A stretch of 64,000 nucleotides of DNA. It comes from Nocardioides seonyuensis (GTDB lineage Bacteria; Actinomycetota; Actinomycetes; Propionibacteriales; Nocardioidaceae). This document shows, piece by piece, positions 1 through 8,058 of the stretch; position 1 is the stretch's first letter, and the number at the start of each line of letters is the position of its first letter. The stretch covers positions 3,472,001 through 3,536,000 of the forward strand of contig NZ_CP038436.1 in NCBI RefSeq assembly GCF_004683965.1, in the 5' to 3' direction. The notes beneath the pieces are model-generated. The model ran no database searches. It was not told the origin of the DNA and saw nothing but the letters and a program-made list of their open reading frames with translations. The position numbers were made by a program, and so were the translations under genes.

Positions 1-1
1 G

Positions 2-976
2 TTCAACGACCCGCTGGGTCAGGACCAGGACGGCAACGACGTCTTCATGCGTGACATCTGGCCCACGGCCAAGGAGATCGAGGACGTGGTCGCGCAGGCG
101 ATCAGCTCGGAGATGTTCGACTCCAGCTACGAGGACGTGTTCGCCGGTGACGAGCAGTGGCGCTCGCTGCCGACGCCCGAGGGCAACACCTTCGCGTGGG
201 ACGAGGAGTCGACGTACGTCCGCCGGCCTCCCTACTTCGACGGCATGCCGCAGGACCCGACCCCGGTCGAGGACATCACCGGTGCCCGTGTCCTGCTCAA
301 GCTGGGTGACTCGGTCACCACCGACCACATCAGCCCCGCCGGCGCGATCAAGAAGGACAGTCCCGCCGGCCGTTACCTGGCGGAGCGCGGTGTCGAGCAG
401 CGTGACTTCAACTCCTACGGCTCGCGTCGCGGCAACCACGAGGTGATGATCCGCGGAACCTTCGCCAACATCCGGCTCCGCAACCAGCTGGCGCCCGGCA
501 CCGAGGGTGGTGTCACGCGTGACTTCACTGCGGGCGGGGAGGTCACGAGCGTCTTCGAGGCCTCCGAGCGCTACATCGCGGCCGGTGTCCCGCTGGTGGT
601 GCTCGCCGGCAAGGAGTACGGCTCCGGCTCGTCGCGGGACTGGGCGGCCAAGGGCACCTCGCTTCTCGGTGTGAAGGCCGTGATCGCGGAGTCCTACGAG
701 CGCATCCACCGCTCCAACCTGATCGGCATGGGCGTCATCCCTCTGCAGTTCCCGCAGGGCGAGACGGCCGAGTCGCTCGGTCTCACCGGTGAGGAGGAGT
801 TCTCCATCACCGGGATCACCCAGCTCAACGACGGGAGCACCCCGCGCACGGTGAAGGTCACGGCCGGCGACGTCGAGTTCGACGCGGTGGTCCGGATCGA
901 CACCCCGGGTGAGGCCAACTACTTCCGTCACGGCGGGATCATGCAGTACGTCCTGCGCAACCTCCTGCGAGGCTGA
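2..976 (+). CDS. acnA: Aconitate hydratase, C-terminal part (5' end outside window)
   Basis: This is the last 324 codons of aconitase, which interconverts citrate and isocitrate in the TCA cycle. The frame is open from base 2, so the iron-sulfur cluster domains lie upstream of the window. The visible part is the mobile swivel domain: [13 protein letters not shown] near base 305, [11 protein letters not shown] near 415, and the substrate-binding loop [13 protein letters not shown] near 620, which is diagnostic of the family. The stop is TGA, followed three bases later by the next gene, suggesting one transcript. Nothing in the visible part is degenerate. Confidence 0.97.
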   Translation, partial: FNDPLGQDQDGNDVFMRDIWPTAKEIEDVVAQAISSEMFDSSYEDVFAGDEQWRSLPTPEGNTFAWDEESTYVRRPPYFDGMPQDPTPVEDITGARVLLKLGDSVTTDHISPAGAIKKDSPAGRYLAERGVEQRDFNSYGSRRGNHEVMIRGTFANIRLRNQLAPGTEGGVTRDFTAGGEVTSVFEASERYIAAGVPLVVLAGKEYGSGSSRDWAAKGTSLLGVKAVIAESYERIHRSNLIGMGVIPLQFPQGETAESLGLTGEEEFSITGITQLNDGSTPRTVKVTAGDVEFDAVVRIDTPGEANYFRHGGIMQYVLRNLLRG

Positions 977-979
977 CAG

Positions 980-1555
980 GTGCGTGAGTTCCTCGAGCGG
1001 GCCCAGGCGGCCGTCGGCGACGACGGCCGCCTGGTTCCCGGGTCGATGGCCTCCTGGGACGTCTTCCCCTTCGAGACCGCGGGGCTCCGGGTCCGCTCGT
1101 TGGAGGAGTACGCCGTCCCGGAGCCTGACCGCACGCGGACGCCCGAGTCCTGTGGGACGTGCCGCGCCCTGGTGACCGACGACCTGCTCCTCCACACGGG
1201 CGAGCGCCTCGGCGTCGTACGCCCGAGCGGCTGCAACCTCGTCTTCGTGGCGAACGTGGTCTCGCGCAGCCATGAGTCGCTGGACGACCTCGATGACGAG
1301 GGGCACGCCGAGATGGGCCGCCTGATCGGCCGGACCTACCGTGCGATGAAGTCCCTCGAGGGTGTCGGCAACGTCCACGTCAACAAGTGGGAGAACGGCG
1401 GAGGTCACCTGTCGGTGACGCTGCTCGCCAGGCCGGAGGGCGTGCTGCAGCTTCGTGGGTCGAACCTCACGGTGTGGGCCGACATGCTCCCCGCCACGCC
1501 CCGCGAGGAGCTCGACGCCCGCGCGGAGCTGGTGCGCGCCGCCCTGGCGCGATGA
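980..1555 (+). CDS. Conserved actinobacterial protein, possibly HIT/GalT-like
   Basis: A 191-residue soluble protein starting at GTG, three bases after the aconitase stop. I do not recognise a characterised member. Visible features are a CxxC pair (Cys58 and Cys61 in ESCGTC) and a late block NVHVNKWENGGGHLSV (residues 131-146) with two histidines. The histidine-rich block before a hydrophobic strand resembles the HIT/galactose-1-phosphate uridylyltransferase fold, in which such histidines bind nucleotide or zinc; this is inference from motif shape only. Its last four bases overlap the next start (ATGA), so the two are probably translationally coupled. Confidence 0.55.
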   Translation: MREFLERAQAAVGDDGRLVPGSMASWDVFPFETAGLRVRSLEEYAVPEPDRTRTPESCGTCRALVTDDLLLHTGERLGVVRPSGCNLVFVANVVSRSHESLDDLDDEGHAEMGRLIGRTYRAMKSLEGVGNVHVNKWENGGGHLSVTLLARPEGVLQLRGSNLTVWADMLPATPREELDARAELVRAALAR

Positions 1556-2160
1556 CCGACACCCAGCTCGAGCCGGCACGACGTCGGCCGTCCCGGCTCC
1601 CGCTCGTCCTCTCCTGCGTCGTCTCGGGCCTCGTCCTGGGCGGTGCGCTCCTCGCGCCGGTGATCGCGCGGGTCGCGGGCTACGAGCGCGCCCCGGCCGA
1701 CCTGTCCGCTGTGCAGACCCACGACATCACCGACCGGAGCCACACCGAGGGGGACGTCGACTACCCCCACGTCCCGCCCGCCGGCGGCGCACACGCGCCG
1801 ACGTGGCTGGCGTGCGGCGTCTATGACGTGCCGGTGCGCGAGGAGAACGCCGTCCACGACCTCGAGCACGGGACCGTCTGGATCACCCACGAGCCGGACC
1901 TTCCCGAACAGGAGCACACCCGGCTGGCGGAGCTGCTCCCTGAGAACGGCATCATGTCGCCACGGGAGGACCTGCCCGGTCCCGTGGTCGTCACCGTCTG
2001 GGGAGCCCAGCTCGTCCTGGACGGTGCGGACGACGAACGGCTCGCGCTCTTCCTCGACGAGTACGGCGACGGCCACACCGCGCCCGAGCGCGGCGCCAGC
2101 TGCCACGGCGGGACGCCGGATCCCTCCGGCGGCGTCTCCGCGCCGGGGCTCGGGGCCTGA
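1552..2160 (+). CDS. DUF3105 membrane-anchored extracytoplasmic protein
   Basis: A 202-residue protein with one hydrophobic segment (about 18-38) after a basic N terminus, predicting a membrane anchor with an outside C-terminal domain. The domain has the DUF3105 hallmarks: HAPTWLACGVYD (81-92), then VHDLEHGTVWITH (101-113), plus a late Cys in ERGASCHGG. The family has no established function. Conserved His and Cys residues suggest metal or redox chemistry, but that is a guess. The ATG overlaps the previous stop by four bases. Confidence 0.8.
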   Translation: MTDTQLEPARRRPSRLPLVLSCVVSGLVLGGALLAPVIARVAGYERAPADLSAVQTHDITDRSHTEGDVDYPHVPPAGGAHAPTWLACGVYDVPVREENAVHDLEHGTVWITHEPDLPEQEHTRLAELLPENGIMSPREDLPGPVVVTVWGAQLVLDGADDERLALFLDEYGDGHTAPERGASCHGGTPDPSGGVSAPGLGA

Positions 2161-2172
2161 GGGCGAGACGCG

Positions 2173-2973
2173 TCAGCGAGCCAGGAACTCGAGCAGCGCG
2201 TGGTTGAACTGCTCGGAGTGGCTGAGGTTGAGCCCGTGGGGCGCCCCGGCGATCACCGTCAGCTCGGACGTGACCATCTCGTGGGTGCGCTGACCGGACC
2301 CTGACAGGGGCACGATGCCGTCGCTGTAGCCGTGGAGCACCAGCGTCGGGACGTGCACCTTCTTGAGGTCGTCCCGGAAGTCGGTGGTCGCGAACGCGTG
2401 GGCGCAGCCCAGCGCGGCCGTCTGGTCGCTCTCGTGGCACATCGCGATTGCGTCCTGCCGTTGCTGCTCGGTGACCTGCAGCTCCCCCCGGGCGGAGAAG
2501 AAGTTCCGAGTGAAGCCGTCGAAGAACGCCTCGCGGTCCTCCTCGAGCCCGCGGGAGAACTCCTCGGCGGCCTCGGGGGTGAGCGGGCCCTCGGGGTTGT
2601 CCTCGGTCTGGAGGAGGTAGGGCGGCACGGCCGCGGCGAACACGACCGAGCGCAGCCGGTCCTCGCCGTGGTTGGCGATGTAGCGCGCGACCTCGCCGCC
2701 GCCCATGGAGAACCCGACGAGGGTGACGTCGGTGAGGTCCAGGTCGGTCAGCAGGCCGTCGAGGTCCGCTGCGAGCGTGTCGTAGTCGTATCCGTCGGCA
2801 GGCTTCTCGCTCCGCCCGAAACCGCGCCTGTCATAGGCGATGACGCGCAGGCCGGCCTCGGTGAGCGGTCCGGTCTGGGGGGCCCACATCTTCGCCGACA
2901 TCGGCCAGCCGTGGATGAGCACGACAGGGCGACCCGAGCCGCCGGAGTCCTCGACATGGAGATCGATAGCCAT
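2173..2973 (-). CDS. Alpha/beta hydrolase (non-heme chloroperoxidase-like)
   Basis: A 266-residue cytoplasmic hydrolase counted from the ATG at 2973. The oxyanion motif HGWPMSAKMW (21-30) and nucleophile elbow GFSMGG (Ser89) are clear, with Asp218 (HGYSDGIVP) and His246 (GAPHGLNLSH) completing the triad. The pattern resembles the cofactor-free haloperoxidase/arylesterase group; physiological substrate unknown. The frame stays open upstream, so an ATG at 3009 or GTG at 3012 would add 12-13 residues; I prefer 2973 because family similarity starts there. It is divergent from the gene at 3043 and converges on the DUF3105 gene. Confidence 0.85.
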   Translation of the reverse strand: MAIDLHVEDSGGSGRPVVLIHGWPMSAKMWAPQTGPLTEAGLRVIAYDRRGFGRSEKPADGYDYDTLAADLDGLLTDLDLTDVTLVGFSMGGGEVARYIANHGEDRLRSVVFAAAVPPYLLQTEDNPEGPLTPEAAEEFSRGLEEDREAFFDGFTRNFFSARGELQVTEQQRQDAIAMCHESDQTAALGCAHAFATTDFRDDLKKVHVPTLVLHGYSDGIVPLSGSGQRTHEMVTSELTVIAGAPHGLNLSHSEQFNHALLEFLAR

Positions 2974-3030
2974 GCCCCGATTCTTGGCCAGCGGCGCCGA
3001 GGTGTCCATCACCTGATCAGACGAGGTGCG

Positions 3031-3036
3031 TAGATT
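3031..3036 (+). promoter_or_regulatory. -10 element (TAGATT) for leaderless start at 3043
   Basis: TAGATT ends six bases before the ATG at 3043 and there is no Shine-Dalgarno sequence between them. This spacing puts transcription start at or within a base or two of the start codon, predicting a leaderless mRNA. Confidence 0.55.
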
Positions 3037-3042
3037 GGCTGC

Positions 3043-3348
3043 ATGATCGCCGCGTTCTCCATCTCGCCCATGACTGAGGACCCGACCGGTTCGGTCACCG
3101 AGGCGGTCGCCGCCGCCGTGCGCGTCGTACGGGCGTCGGGGCTTCCCTGCGAGACCAACTCGATGTTCACCAACATCGAGGGGGAGTGGGACGAGGTGAT
3201 GGCGGTCGTGAAGCAGGCCGTCGAGGTCGTGGCAGCCGTCTCGCCGCGGGTGGGACTGGTCCTGAAGGCTGACATCCGCCCGGGGTACGACGGACAGCTC
3301 ACCGCCAAGGTCGAACGGATCGAGGAGGCGCTGGCGGATGGAGAGTGA
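3043..3348 (+). CDS. Thiamine-binding protein (MTH1187/YqgV, DUF77 family)
   Basis: A 101-residue protein matching the DUF77 family, small ferredoxin-fold proteins shown in other organisms to bind thiamine or its precursors. The hallmark start MIAAFSISPM and the segments GLPCETNSMFTNIEGEWD and LVLKADIRPGYDGQ are present. The final 11 bases overlap the YjbQ gene in a different frame, so the two are almost certainly co-expressed; both families have been linked to thiamine, which supports a shared role in thiamine scavenging or salvage. The start is a leaderless-type ATG. Confidence 0.88.
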   Translation: MIAAFSISPMTEDPTGSVTEAVAAAVRVVRASGLPCETNSMFTNIEGEWDEVMAVVKQAVEVVAAVSPRVGLVLKADIRPGYDGQLTAKVERIEEALADGE

Positions 3349-3742
3349 GGTCCGCTCCTATCGCACCGGGGGCCACGACGTGGTGCTCGACCTGACCGAG
3401 GATGCAGGCTCGTTCGTCCGCGACCGGGGGGACGGGCTCCTCCACGTCTTCGTGCCTCACGCCACCGCCGGGCTGGCCATCATCGAGACCGGTGCGGGAT
3501 CCGACGACGACCTGCTCGCGGCGCTGGCCGACCTCCTGCCCGCCGACGACCGCTGGCGGCACCGGCACGGGTCACCCGGTCACGGCCGGTCCCACGTGAT
3601 GCCCGCTCTCGTCCCACCGCACTGCTCGGTCCCGGTCCTGGGCGGGCGGCTGGCGCTCGGCACGTGGCAGTCCATCTGCCTCGTGGACCTCAACGTCGAC
3701 AACGTCGAGCGCGACGTGCGCTTCTCGTTCCTGAGGGGCTGA
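3338..3742 (+). CDS. YjbQ/UPF0047 family protein (secondary thiamine-phosphate synthase type)
   Basis: A 134-residue protein of the YjbQ family. Signature segments are LHVFVPHATAGLAIIE, HRHGSPGHGRSHVMPAL with several putative metal-binding histidines, LGTWQSICLVDLN and the terminal RDVRFSFL. YjbQ proteins can replace thiamine-phosphate synthase in Escherichia coli when over-expressed, though their native role is unsettled. The start overlaps the thiamine-binding protein gene by 11 bases, strengthening the thiamine link. Length is typical and key residues are present. Confidence 0.88.
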   Translation: MESEVRSYRTGGHDVVLDLTEDAGSFVRDRGDGLLHVFVPHATAGLAIIETGAGSDDDLLAALADLLPADDRWRHRHGSPGHGRSHVMPALVPPHCSVPVLGGRLALGTWQSICLVDLNVDNVERDVRFSFLRG

Positions 3743-3751
3743 CCTCGTCTG

Positions 3752-3767
3752 TCGAACGTGTGTTCGA
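3752..3767 (+). promoter_or_regulatory. LexA (SOS) box, perfect actinobacterial consensus
   Basis: TCGAACGTGTGTTCGA is a perfect palindromic match to the actinobacterial/Bacillus-type LexA consensus TCGAAC-N4-GTTCGA. It lies 12 bases before the ATG at 3780 and abuts a TACACT -10 box, so bound LexA would block RNA polymerase. The preceding gene ends only 10 bases upstream, so the sole plausible target is the gene at 3780. Confidence 0.85.
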
Positions 3768-3773
3768 TACACT
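3768..3773 (+). promoter_or_regulatory. -10 element (TACACT) for leaderless SOS gene
   Basis: TACACT directly follows the LexA box and ends six bases before the ATG at 3780, predicting a leaderless transcript that is silenced while LexA is bound. Confidence 0.6.
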
Positions 3774-3779
3774 CCAACG

Positions 3780-4196
3780 ATGTTCCCTGTCCCGCACCAG
3801 CCACCGCGTGGGCAGCCGCGCGGGGGACACGCGGGCGTCGCCCCACCCGGGTGGCCGCGCGAGGTGCGACCGCCTGACGCGCCCGGCTGGGAGGGCACCG
3901 CCGCCAGCTGGCTCCTCGACCAGTGCCCGCCGGAGTATCGCCGCTGGCCGGGACTCCGTCGCCACCTTGTCGTCCTCGCCCGGTTCGCGGTTCTTCACGT
4001 CGAGGCCCAGCAGGCAGCCACGCGACGAGGGCTCAGCGAGATCCGGGGTGACCTCAAGGACGTCGCGAGCCGCGAGGTGGTCGAGGCGGCCGTGCAGACC
4101 TTCCAGCTGGAGGACGCGCGACTGATGGCCCTGCGGAGAGGGATCGGTCTGGTCGAGGAGGCGGTCCGTGGACGTCGCTATGTCGCGAGGATGTGA
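3780..4196 (+). CDS. Unknown protein, predicted SOS-regulated
   Basis: A 138-residue soluble protein that I recognise only as a conserved actinobacterial hypothetical. The first 35 residues are Pro/Gly-rich and probably disordered. The rest (about 38-138) is a compact alpha-helical domain with WEGTAASWLLDQCPPEYRRW, a leucine-rich stretch RRHLVVLARFAVLHVEAQQ and a basic C terminus RRGRRYVARM-like. No catalytic motif is visible. Its promoter carries a perfect LexA box, so it should be induced by DNA damage. Helical content and C-terminal positive charge are compatible with nucleic-acid or protein binding, which is inference. Confidence 0.75.
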   Translation: MFPVPHQPPRGQPRGGHAGVAPPGWPREVRPPDAPGWEGTAASWLLDQCPPEYRRWPGLRRHLVVLARFAVLHVEAQQAATRRGLSEIRGDLKDVASREVVEAAVQTFQLEDARLMALRRGIGLVEEAVRGRRYVARM

Positions 4197-4204
4197 CTCA
4201 CCGG

Positions 4205-4210
4205 TAGGTT
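4205..4210 (+). promoter_or_regulatory. -10 element (TAGGTT) for leaderless start at 4217
   Basis: TAGGTT ends six bases before the GTG at 4217 with no Shine-Dalgarno sequence, consistent with a leaderless transcript. Confidence 0.5.
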
Positions 4211-4216
4211 CGGCGG

Positions 4217-5083
4217 GTGCAAGCAGCGGTGTGCCTGGCTCTCGTGGACCCACGCGGTCACTTCCTCATGCAGGAGCGCGACGAGCACGCTCCGACCTGG
4301 CCGGACACCTGGTGCTTCCCCGGTGGGGCGCTCGAGGAGGGCGAGACGCCTCGCGAGGCTGCGGCGCGGGAGCTCGAGGAGGAGACCGGCATCCGGGTCG
4401 AGGCAGACGCTCTCGCCGAGCTCGGGGTCTTCGAGGTGGTCTCCCCGCTGGGACCGTTCCGCTACCACGCCTTCACGGCCGCGACCCTGCTCGGTGACGA
4501 GGACGTCGAGTGCCGGGAAGGCCGCCAGATCGTCTTCGTCGACCCCCGGTCGCTCCACTCATTACCGCTGAACCCCGGCACGGAGGCCGTCCTCACCGCC
4601 TTGCGTGCGTGGGCGGCCGAGCACCCGTCGGCGCCCGACCCGGACGCTCGCACGTTTGCCGGGGTGATCCTCGTCGATCGAGCGGGGTGCATCCTCCTCC
4701 AGGAGCGAGACGAGCACCCGCGCATCGACCCGGACAAGTGGGGGCTCTGCGGCGGCCACGTCGAGCCGGGGGAGGGCTTCGAGGAAGCCGCCTTCCGCGA
4801 GCTCGAGGAGGAGACGGGTGTGCGCCTGCCGCCGGGCACCCTGACCTTGGTGGGCGAGTTCGTCGTCGACCACCGCCACGCCTATGGCACCTGGGACCGG
4901 ATGGCGGTCTTCGTCGCCGGGACCGACCTCACCGACGCCGACATCGACTGCCGCGAGGGCCGTCAGATCGTGTTCGTCGACCCTGCAACCGCCCGGGGCC
5001 TGCCGCTGACGCACGCCGCGGCCGACGTCGTACCCGCCTTTCTGGAGTCCGCCCTCTACCGCAGCCTGTGGGAGTCCGCATGA
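4217..5083 (+). CDS. Tandem Nudix hydrolase (two complete Nudix domains)
   Basis: A 288-residue protein with two Nudix domains in series. Both boxes satisfy GX5EX7REUXEEXGU: the first starts at GGALEEGE (37-59), the second at GGHVEPGE (180-202). Both domains also carry the same 12 residues, CREGRQIVFVDP (99-110 and near 254-265), pointing to an internal duplication. Nudix enzymes cleave nucleoside diphosphates linked to another group, but substrate cannot be read from the sequence. The GTG start sits behind a leaderless-type -10 box. The gene overlaps its neighbour by ATGA, suggesting co-translation with the beta-propeller protein. Confidence 0.9.
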   Translation: MQAAVCLALVDPRGHFLMQERDEHAPTWPDTWCFPGGALEEGETPREAAARELEEETGIRVEADALAELGVFEVVSPLGPFRYHAFTAATLLGDEDVECREGRQIVFVDPRSLHSLPLNPGTEAVLTALRAWAAEHPSAPDPDARTFAGVILVDRAGCILLQERDEHPRIDPDKWGLCGGHVEPGEGFEEAAFRELEEETGVRLPPGTLTLVGEFVVDHRHAYGTWDRMAVFVAGTDLTDADIDCREGRQIVFVDPATARGLPLTHAAADVVPAFLESALYRSLWESA

Positions 5084-6012
5084 AGCTCACCGTCCACCCC
5101 GTCCCCGCGATGGGTGCCGAGGACGTCGTCGTCACGCCCGACGGCGACGTCTTCACCGGCACCGAGGACGGCACGATCTGGCGCTTGCGCCCCGACGGCT
5201 CCCGCCTCGACCGCGTCGCCCACACGGGCGGTCGACCTCTCGGCCTCGAGCTCCTCGACAGCTCCCTGCCCTTCGACGGCGACCTGCTCGTGTGCGACGC
5301 GCGCCGCGGCTTGCTGGTCGTCGACACGGGCAGCGGGACGGTCACCACGCTCACCGAGCGCGTCGACGGCACGAGGATGCGCTTCTGCAACAACGCGGCG
5401 GTGGGTGGCGACGGCACGATCTGGTTCAGCGACTCCTCTACCCACTACGGGATCGAGAGGTGGAAGGACGACTTCGTCCAGGTCACCCGCACCGGCCGGC
5501 TGCTGCGTCGCGACGTCGACGGCACGGTCACTGTCGTGGAGCGGGGGCTCGCGTTCGCCAACGGGGTCGCGCTCAGCGCGTTCGGCGACTTCGTCGCAGT
5601 CGCCGAGAGCGGCGCCCGCACGGTCGTACGCCACTGGCTCACCGGTGAGCGTGCCGGTCGCCGGGACTTCCTCGTCGAGGACCTACCCGGCTACCCCGAC
5701 AACATCAGCCGGGGGAGCGACGGGCTGATCTGGGTCTCGATCGGCAGCCCCACCGACCCGGTCGTCGAACGCATCCAGCGGGCACCGATGCCCGTGCGGC
5801 GGGCGGTCACGCGGATCCCTGCGCCGCTGCAGCCCAAGCCCAAGCGCACGGTGCGGGCCCAGGCCTACGACGACGCCGGGAAGCTCGTGCACGACCTCGA
5901 CATCTCGGCGCCCGACTTCCACATGGTCACCGGCGTCCGCGAGCACGAGGGGAGCGTGTGGCTCGGGAGCCTCCACGAGGCGGCCGTCGCGGTGCTCCCA
6001 TACACTCGATGA
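5080..6012 (+). CDS. SMP-30/strictosidine synthase-like six-bladed beta-propeller
   Basis: A 310-residue protein with repeating blade motifs such as [43 protein letters not shown] and [12 protein letters not shown]. The asparagine-rich segments [11 protein letters not shown] and [10 protein letters not shown] resemble the calcium-binding core of SMP-30/gluconolactonase and strictosidine-synthase-like proteins. No signal peptide is seen, so it is probably cytoplasmic. A lactonase or esterase activity is the family expectation, not shown here. It starts four bases inside the Nudix gene. Confidence 0.78.
   Translation: MKLTVHPVPAMGAEDVVVTPDGDVFTGTEDGTIWRLRPDGSRLDRVAHTGGRPLGLELLDSSLPFDGDLLVCDARRGLLVVDTGSGTVTTLTERVDGTRMRFCNNAAVGGDGTIWFSDSSTHYGIERWKDDFVQVTRTGRLLRRDVDGTVTVVERGLAFANGVALSAFGDFVAVAESGARTVVRHWLTGERAGRRDFLVEDLPGYPDNISRGSDGLIWVSIGSPTDPVVERIQRAPMPVRRAVTRIPAPLQPKPKRTVRAQAYDDAGKLVHDLDISAPDFHMVTGVREHEGSVWLGSLHEAAVAVLPYTR
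6001..6006 (+). promoter_or_regulatory. Possible -10 element (TACACT) inside the end of the propeller gene, for dxs
   Basis: TACACT encodes the Tyr-Thr before the last Arg of the propeller protein and ends eight bases before the ATG at 6015. It could give dxs a separate leaderless transcript starting at 6015; alternatively dxs starts at 6009 within the operon. Confidence 0.35.
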
Positions 6013-6014
6013 CC

Positions 6015-7919
6015 ATGGGCCATCTCGAGTCGATCACCTCGCCGCAGGACCTGCGTGCCCTCTCCGACACGGAGCTGGACGCCCTGGCGGCGGAGATCCG
6101 CGACCTCCTCATCCGGACGGTCGCCACCAACACCGGACATCTGGGGCCCAACCTGGGCGTCGTCGAGCTGACCCTGGCCATCCACCGGGTGTTCGACAGC
6201 CCGCGCGACCGTGTCGTCTTCGACACCGGTCACCAGTCCTACGTGCACAAGCTGGTCACGGGCCGTCACACCGACTTCTCCACGCTGCGCAAGGAGGGCG
6301 GACTGAGCGGCTACCCGAGCCAGGCCGAGTCCGACCACGACATCGTCGAGAACTCCCACGCCTCCACCTCGCTGTCCTACGCCGACGGTCTCGCCAAGGC
6401 CTACGCCGTCCGCGAGGAGGACCGGCACGTCGTCGCGGTCATCGGCGACGGGGCCTTGACCGGCGGGATGGCATGGGAGGCGCTCAACAACATCGCGATC
6501 TCTCGGAAGAGCCGCTTGGTCATCGTCGTCAACGACAACGAGCGCTCCTACACCCCGACCATCGGCGGGCTCGCCACGGCGCTCACCGCCCTGCGCACCA
6601 ACCCGCGCTACGAGCAGGTCCTCGACCTGGTCAAGAAGCGCCTCAACGCGGTGCCCGGGGTGGGCAGTGCCGCCTACGACGCGCTGCACGCCATGAAGAA
6701 GGGCATGAAGGACGCCCTCGCCCCGCAGGGCCTCTTCGAGGACCTCGGACTGAAGTACGTCGGACCGGTCGACGGGCACGACCGGGTTGCCATGGAGCAG
6801 GCGCTGTCCAGCGCCAAGCGGTTCAACGGCCCGGTCATCGTCCATGCCATCACCCGCAAGGGCTTCGGCTACGACCCTGCCGAGCGTCACGAGGCCGACC
6901 AGTTCCACGCACCCGGCCCCTTCGACGTCCAGACGGGCATGGAGAAGCCCAAGGGACGGATCTGGACCGACCACTTCTCCGATGCGATGGTCGAGATCGG
7001 TGCGCGCCGCGACGACGTCGTCGCGGTCACGGCCGCGATGATGCACCCCGTGGGACTCGACGCGTTCCAGGGTCGCTGGCCCGAGCGCACGTTCGACGTG
7101 GGCATCGCCGAGCAGCACGCGGCCACCGCCTCGGCGGGGCTCGCGATGGGGGGTCTCCACCCGGTCTTCGCCGTCTATGCGACATTCCTCAACCGCGCCT
7201 TCGACCAGGTCCTCATGGACTGCGCCCTGCACCGTTGCGGGGTCACCTTCGTGCTGGACCGCTCCGGGGTGACCGGCGATGACGGCGCGAGCCACAACGG
7301 CATGTGGGACATGTCGATCCTGCAGGTCGTCCCCGGGCTGCGGTTGGCGGCCCCTCGCGACGTCTCCCGGCTCCGCGAGCTCCTCGACGAGGCGGTCGAG
7401 GTGGCCGATGCCCCGACCGTGGTGCGCTTCCCCAAGGGTCCTCCACCCGAGGACATCCCGGCGGTCGGCAAGGCCGGTGGCACCGACGTGCTCGTGCGAT
7501 CAGGTCCACGGGACGTGCTGATCGTGGCGGTCGGCTCGATGTGTGCCGTGGCCGTCGACGTCGCCGCGCGCCTCAGTGACCAGGGGATCGGAGTGACCGT
7601 GGTCGACCCTCGCTGGGTGAAGCCGGTCGACCCCGCGATCGTCGAGCTGGCCCGCTCCCACGAGCTCGTGGTGAGCGTCGAGGACAACGGCCGTGTCGGC
7701 GGCGTCGGTGCGACCCTGCTCCAGACGCTGAACGATGCCGGCGTGACCACACCGTTCAAGCTGCACGGGATCCCCCAGGAGTTCCTCGACCACGCCAAGC
7801 GGGACGCGATCCTCTCCCGGATCGGCCTCGACGCGCAGAGCATCGCCCGTGGCATCGTCGAGGACGTCACCGCCCGGCACGACGGGCTCGCCGCCGTGGA
7901 GCAGCACCACCCGGGCTGA
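6015..7919 (+). CDS. dxs: 1-deoxy-D-xylulose-5-phosphate synthase
   Basis: First enzyme of the MEP isoprenoid pathway, joining pyruvate and glyceraldehyde 3-phosphate with thiamine diphosphate. The 634-residue protein has the early histidine motif [11 protein letters not shown], the ThDP-binding motif [16 protein letters not shown] with [13 protein letters not shown] after it, the transketolase pyrimidine domain around [16 protein letters not shown], and the C-terminal domain from about 500. All expected cofactor residues are present. Two starts are possible: ATG 6009, which overlaps the previous stop, and ATG 6015, which begins [13 protein letters not shown] and fits homologues and a leaderless -10 box; I chose the latter. 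Confidence 0.96.
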   Translation: MGHLESITSPQDLRALSDTELDALAAEIRDLLIRTVATNTGHLGPNLGVVELTLAIHRVFDSPRDRVVFDTGHQSYVHKLVTGRHTDFSTLRKEGGLSGYPSQAESDHDIVENSHASTSLSYADGLAKAYAVREEDRHVVAVIGDGALTGGMAWEALNNIAISRKSRLVIVVNDNERSYTPTIGGLATALTALRTNPRYEQVLDLVKKRLNAVPGVGSAAYDALHAMKKGMKDALAPQGLFEDLGLKYVGPVDGHDRVAMEQALSSAKRFNGPVIVHAITRKGFGYDPAERHEADQFHAPGPFDVQTGMEKPKGRIWTDHFSDAMVEIGARRDDVVAVTAAMMHPVGLDAFQGRWPERTFDVGIAEQHAATASAGLAMGGLHPVFAVYATFLNRAFDQVLMDCALHRCGVTFVLDRSGVTGDDGASHNGMWDMSILQVVPGLRLAAPRDVSRLRELLDEAVEVADAPTVVRFPKGPPPEDIPAVGKAGGTDVLVRSGPRDVLIVAVGSMCAVAVDVAARLSDQGIGVTVVDPRWVKPVDPAIVELARSHELVVSVEDNGRVGGVGATLLQTLNDAGVTTPFKLHGIPQEFLDHAKRDAILSRIGLDAQSIARGIVEDVTARHDGLAAVEQHHPG

Positions 7920-7929
7920 TCCCGCCGGC

Positions 7930-8058
7930 TCAGAGGTCGCGGTGGACGATCTCCGGCTCCTCGCCCTGGTTGCGGGCGATGTTCACGATGGCGAGCGCGA
8001 GCCCGCCCCACAGGATGAGCATCGCGATCAGCATCATGACGATGGCGGACGTGGACAT
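7930..8058 (-). CDS. metS: MetS-like small subunit of an NSS transporter
   Basis: A 42-residue protein: one hydrophobic segment (about 6-27, VMMLIAMLILWGGLALAIV) followed by a short charged tail. Size, single helix and position directly behind an NSS-family transporter match MetS, the small subunit that Corynebacterium glutamicum MetP needs to transport methionine. The ATG shares one base with the transporter stop (TGATG) and a GGAG-type ribosome site lies inside the transporter's last codons, so translation is coupled. Confidence 0.82.
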   Translation of the reverse strand: MSTSAIVMMLIAMLILWGGLALAIVNIARNQGEEPEIVHRDL

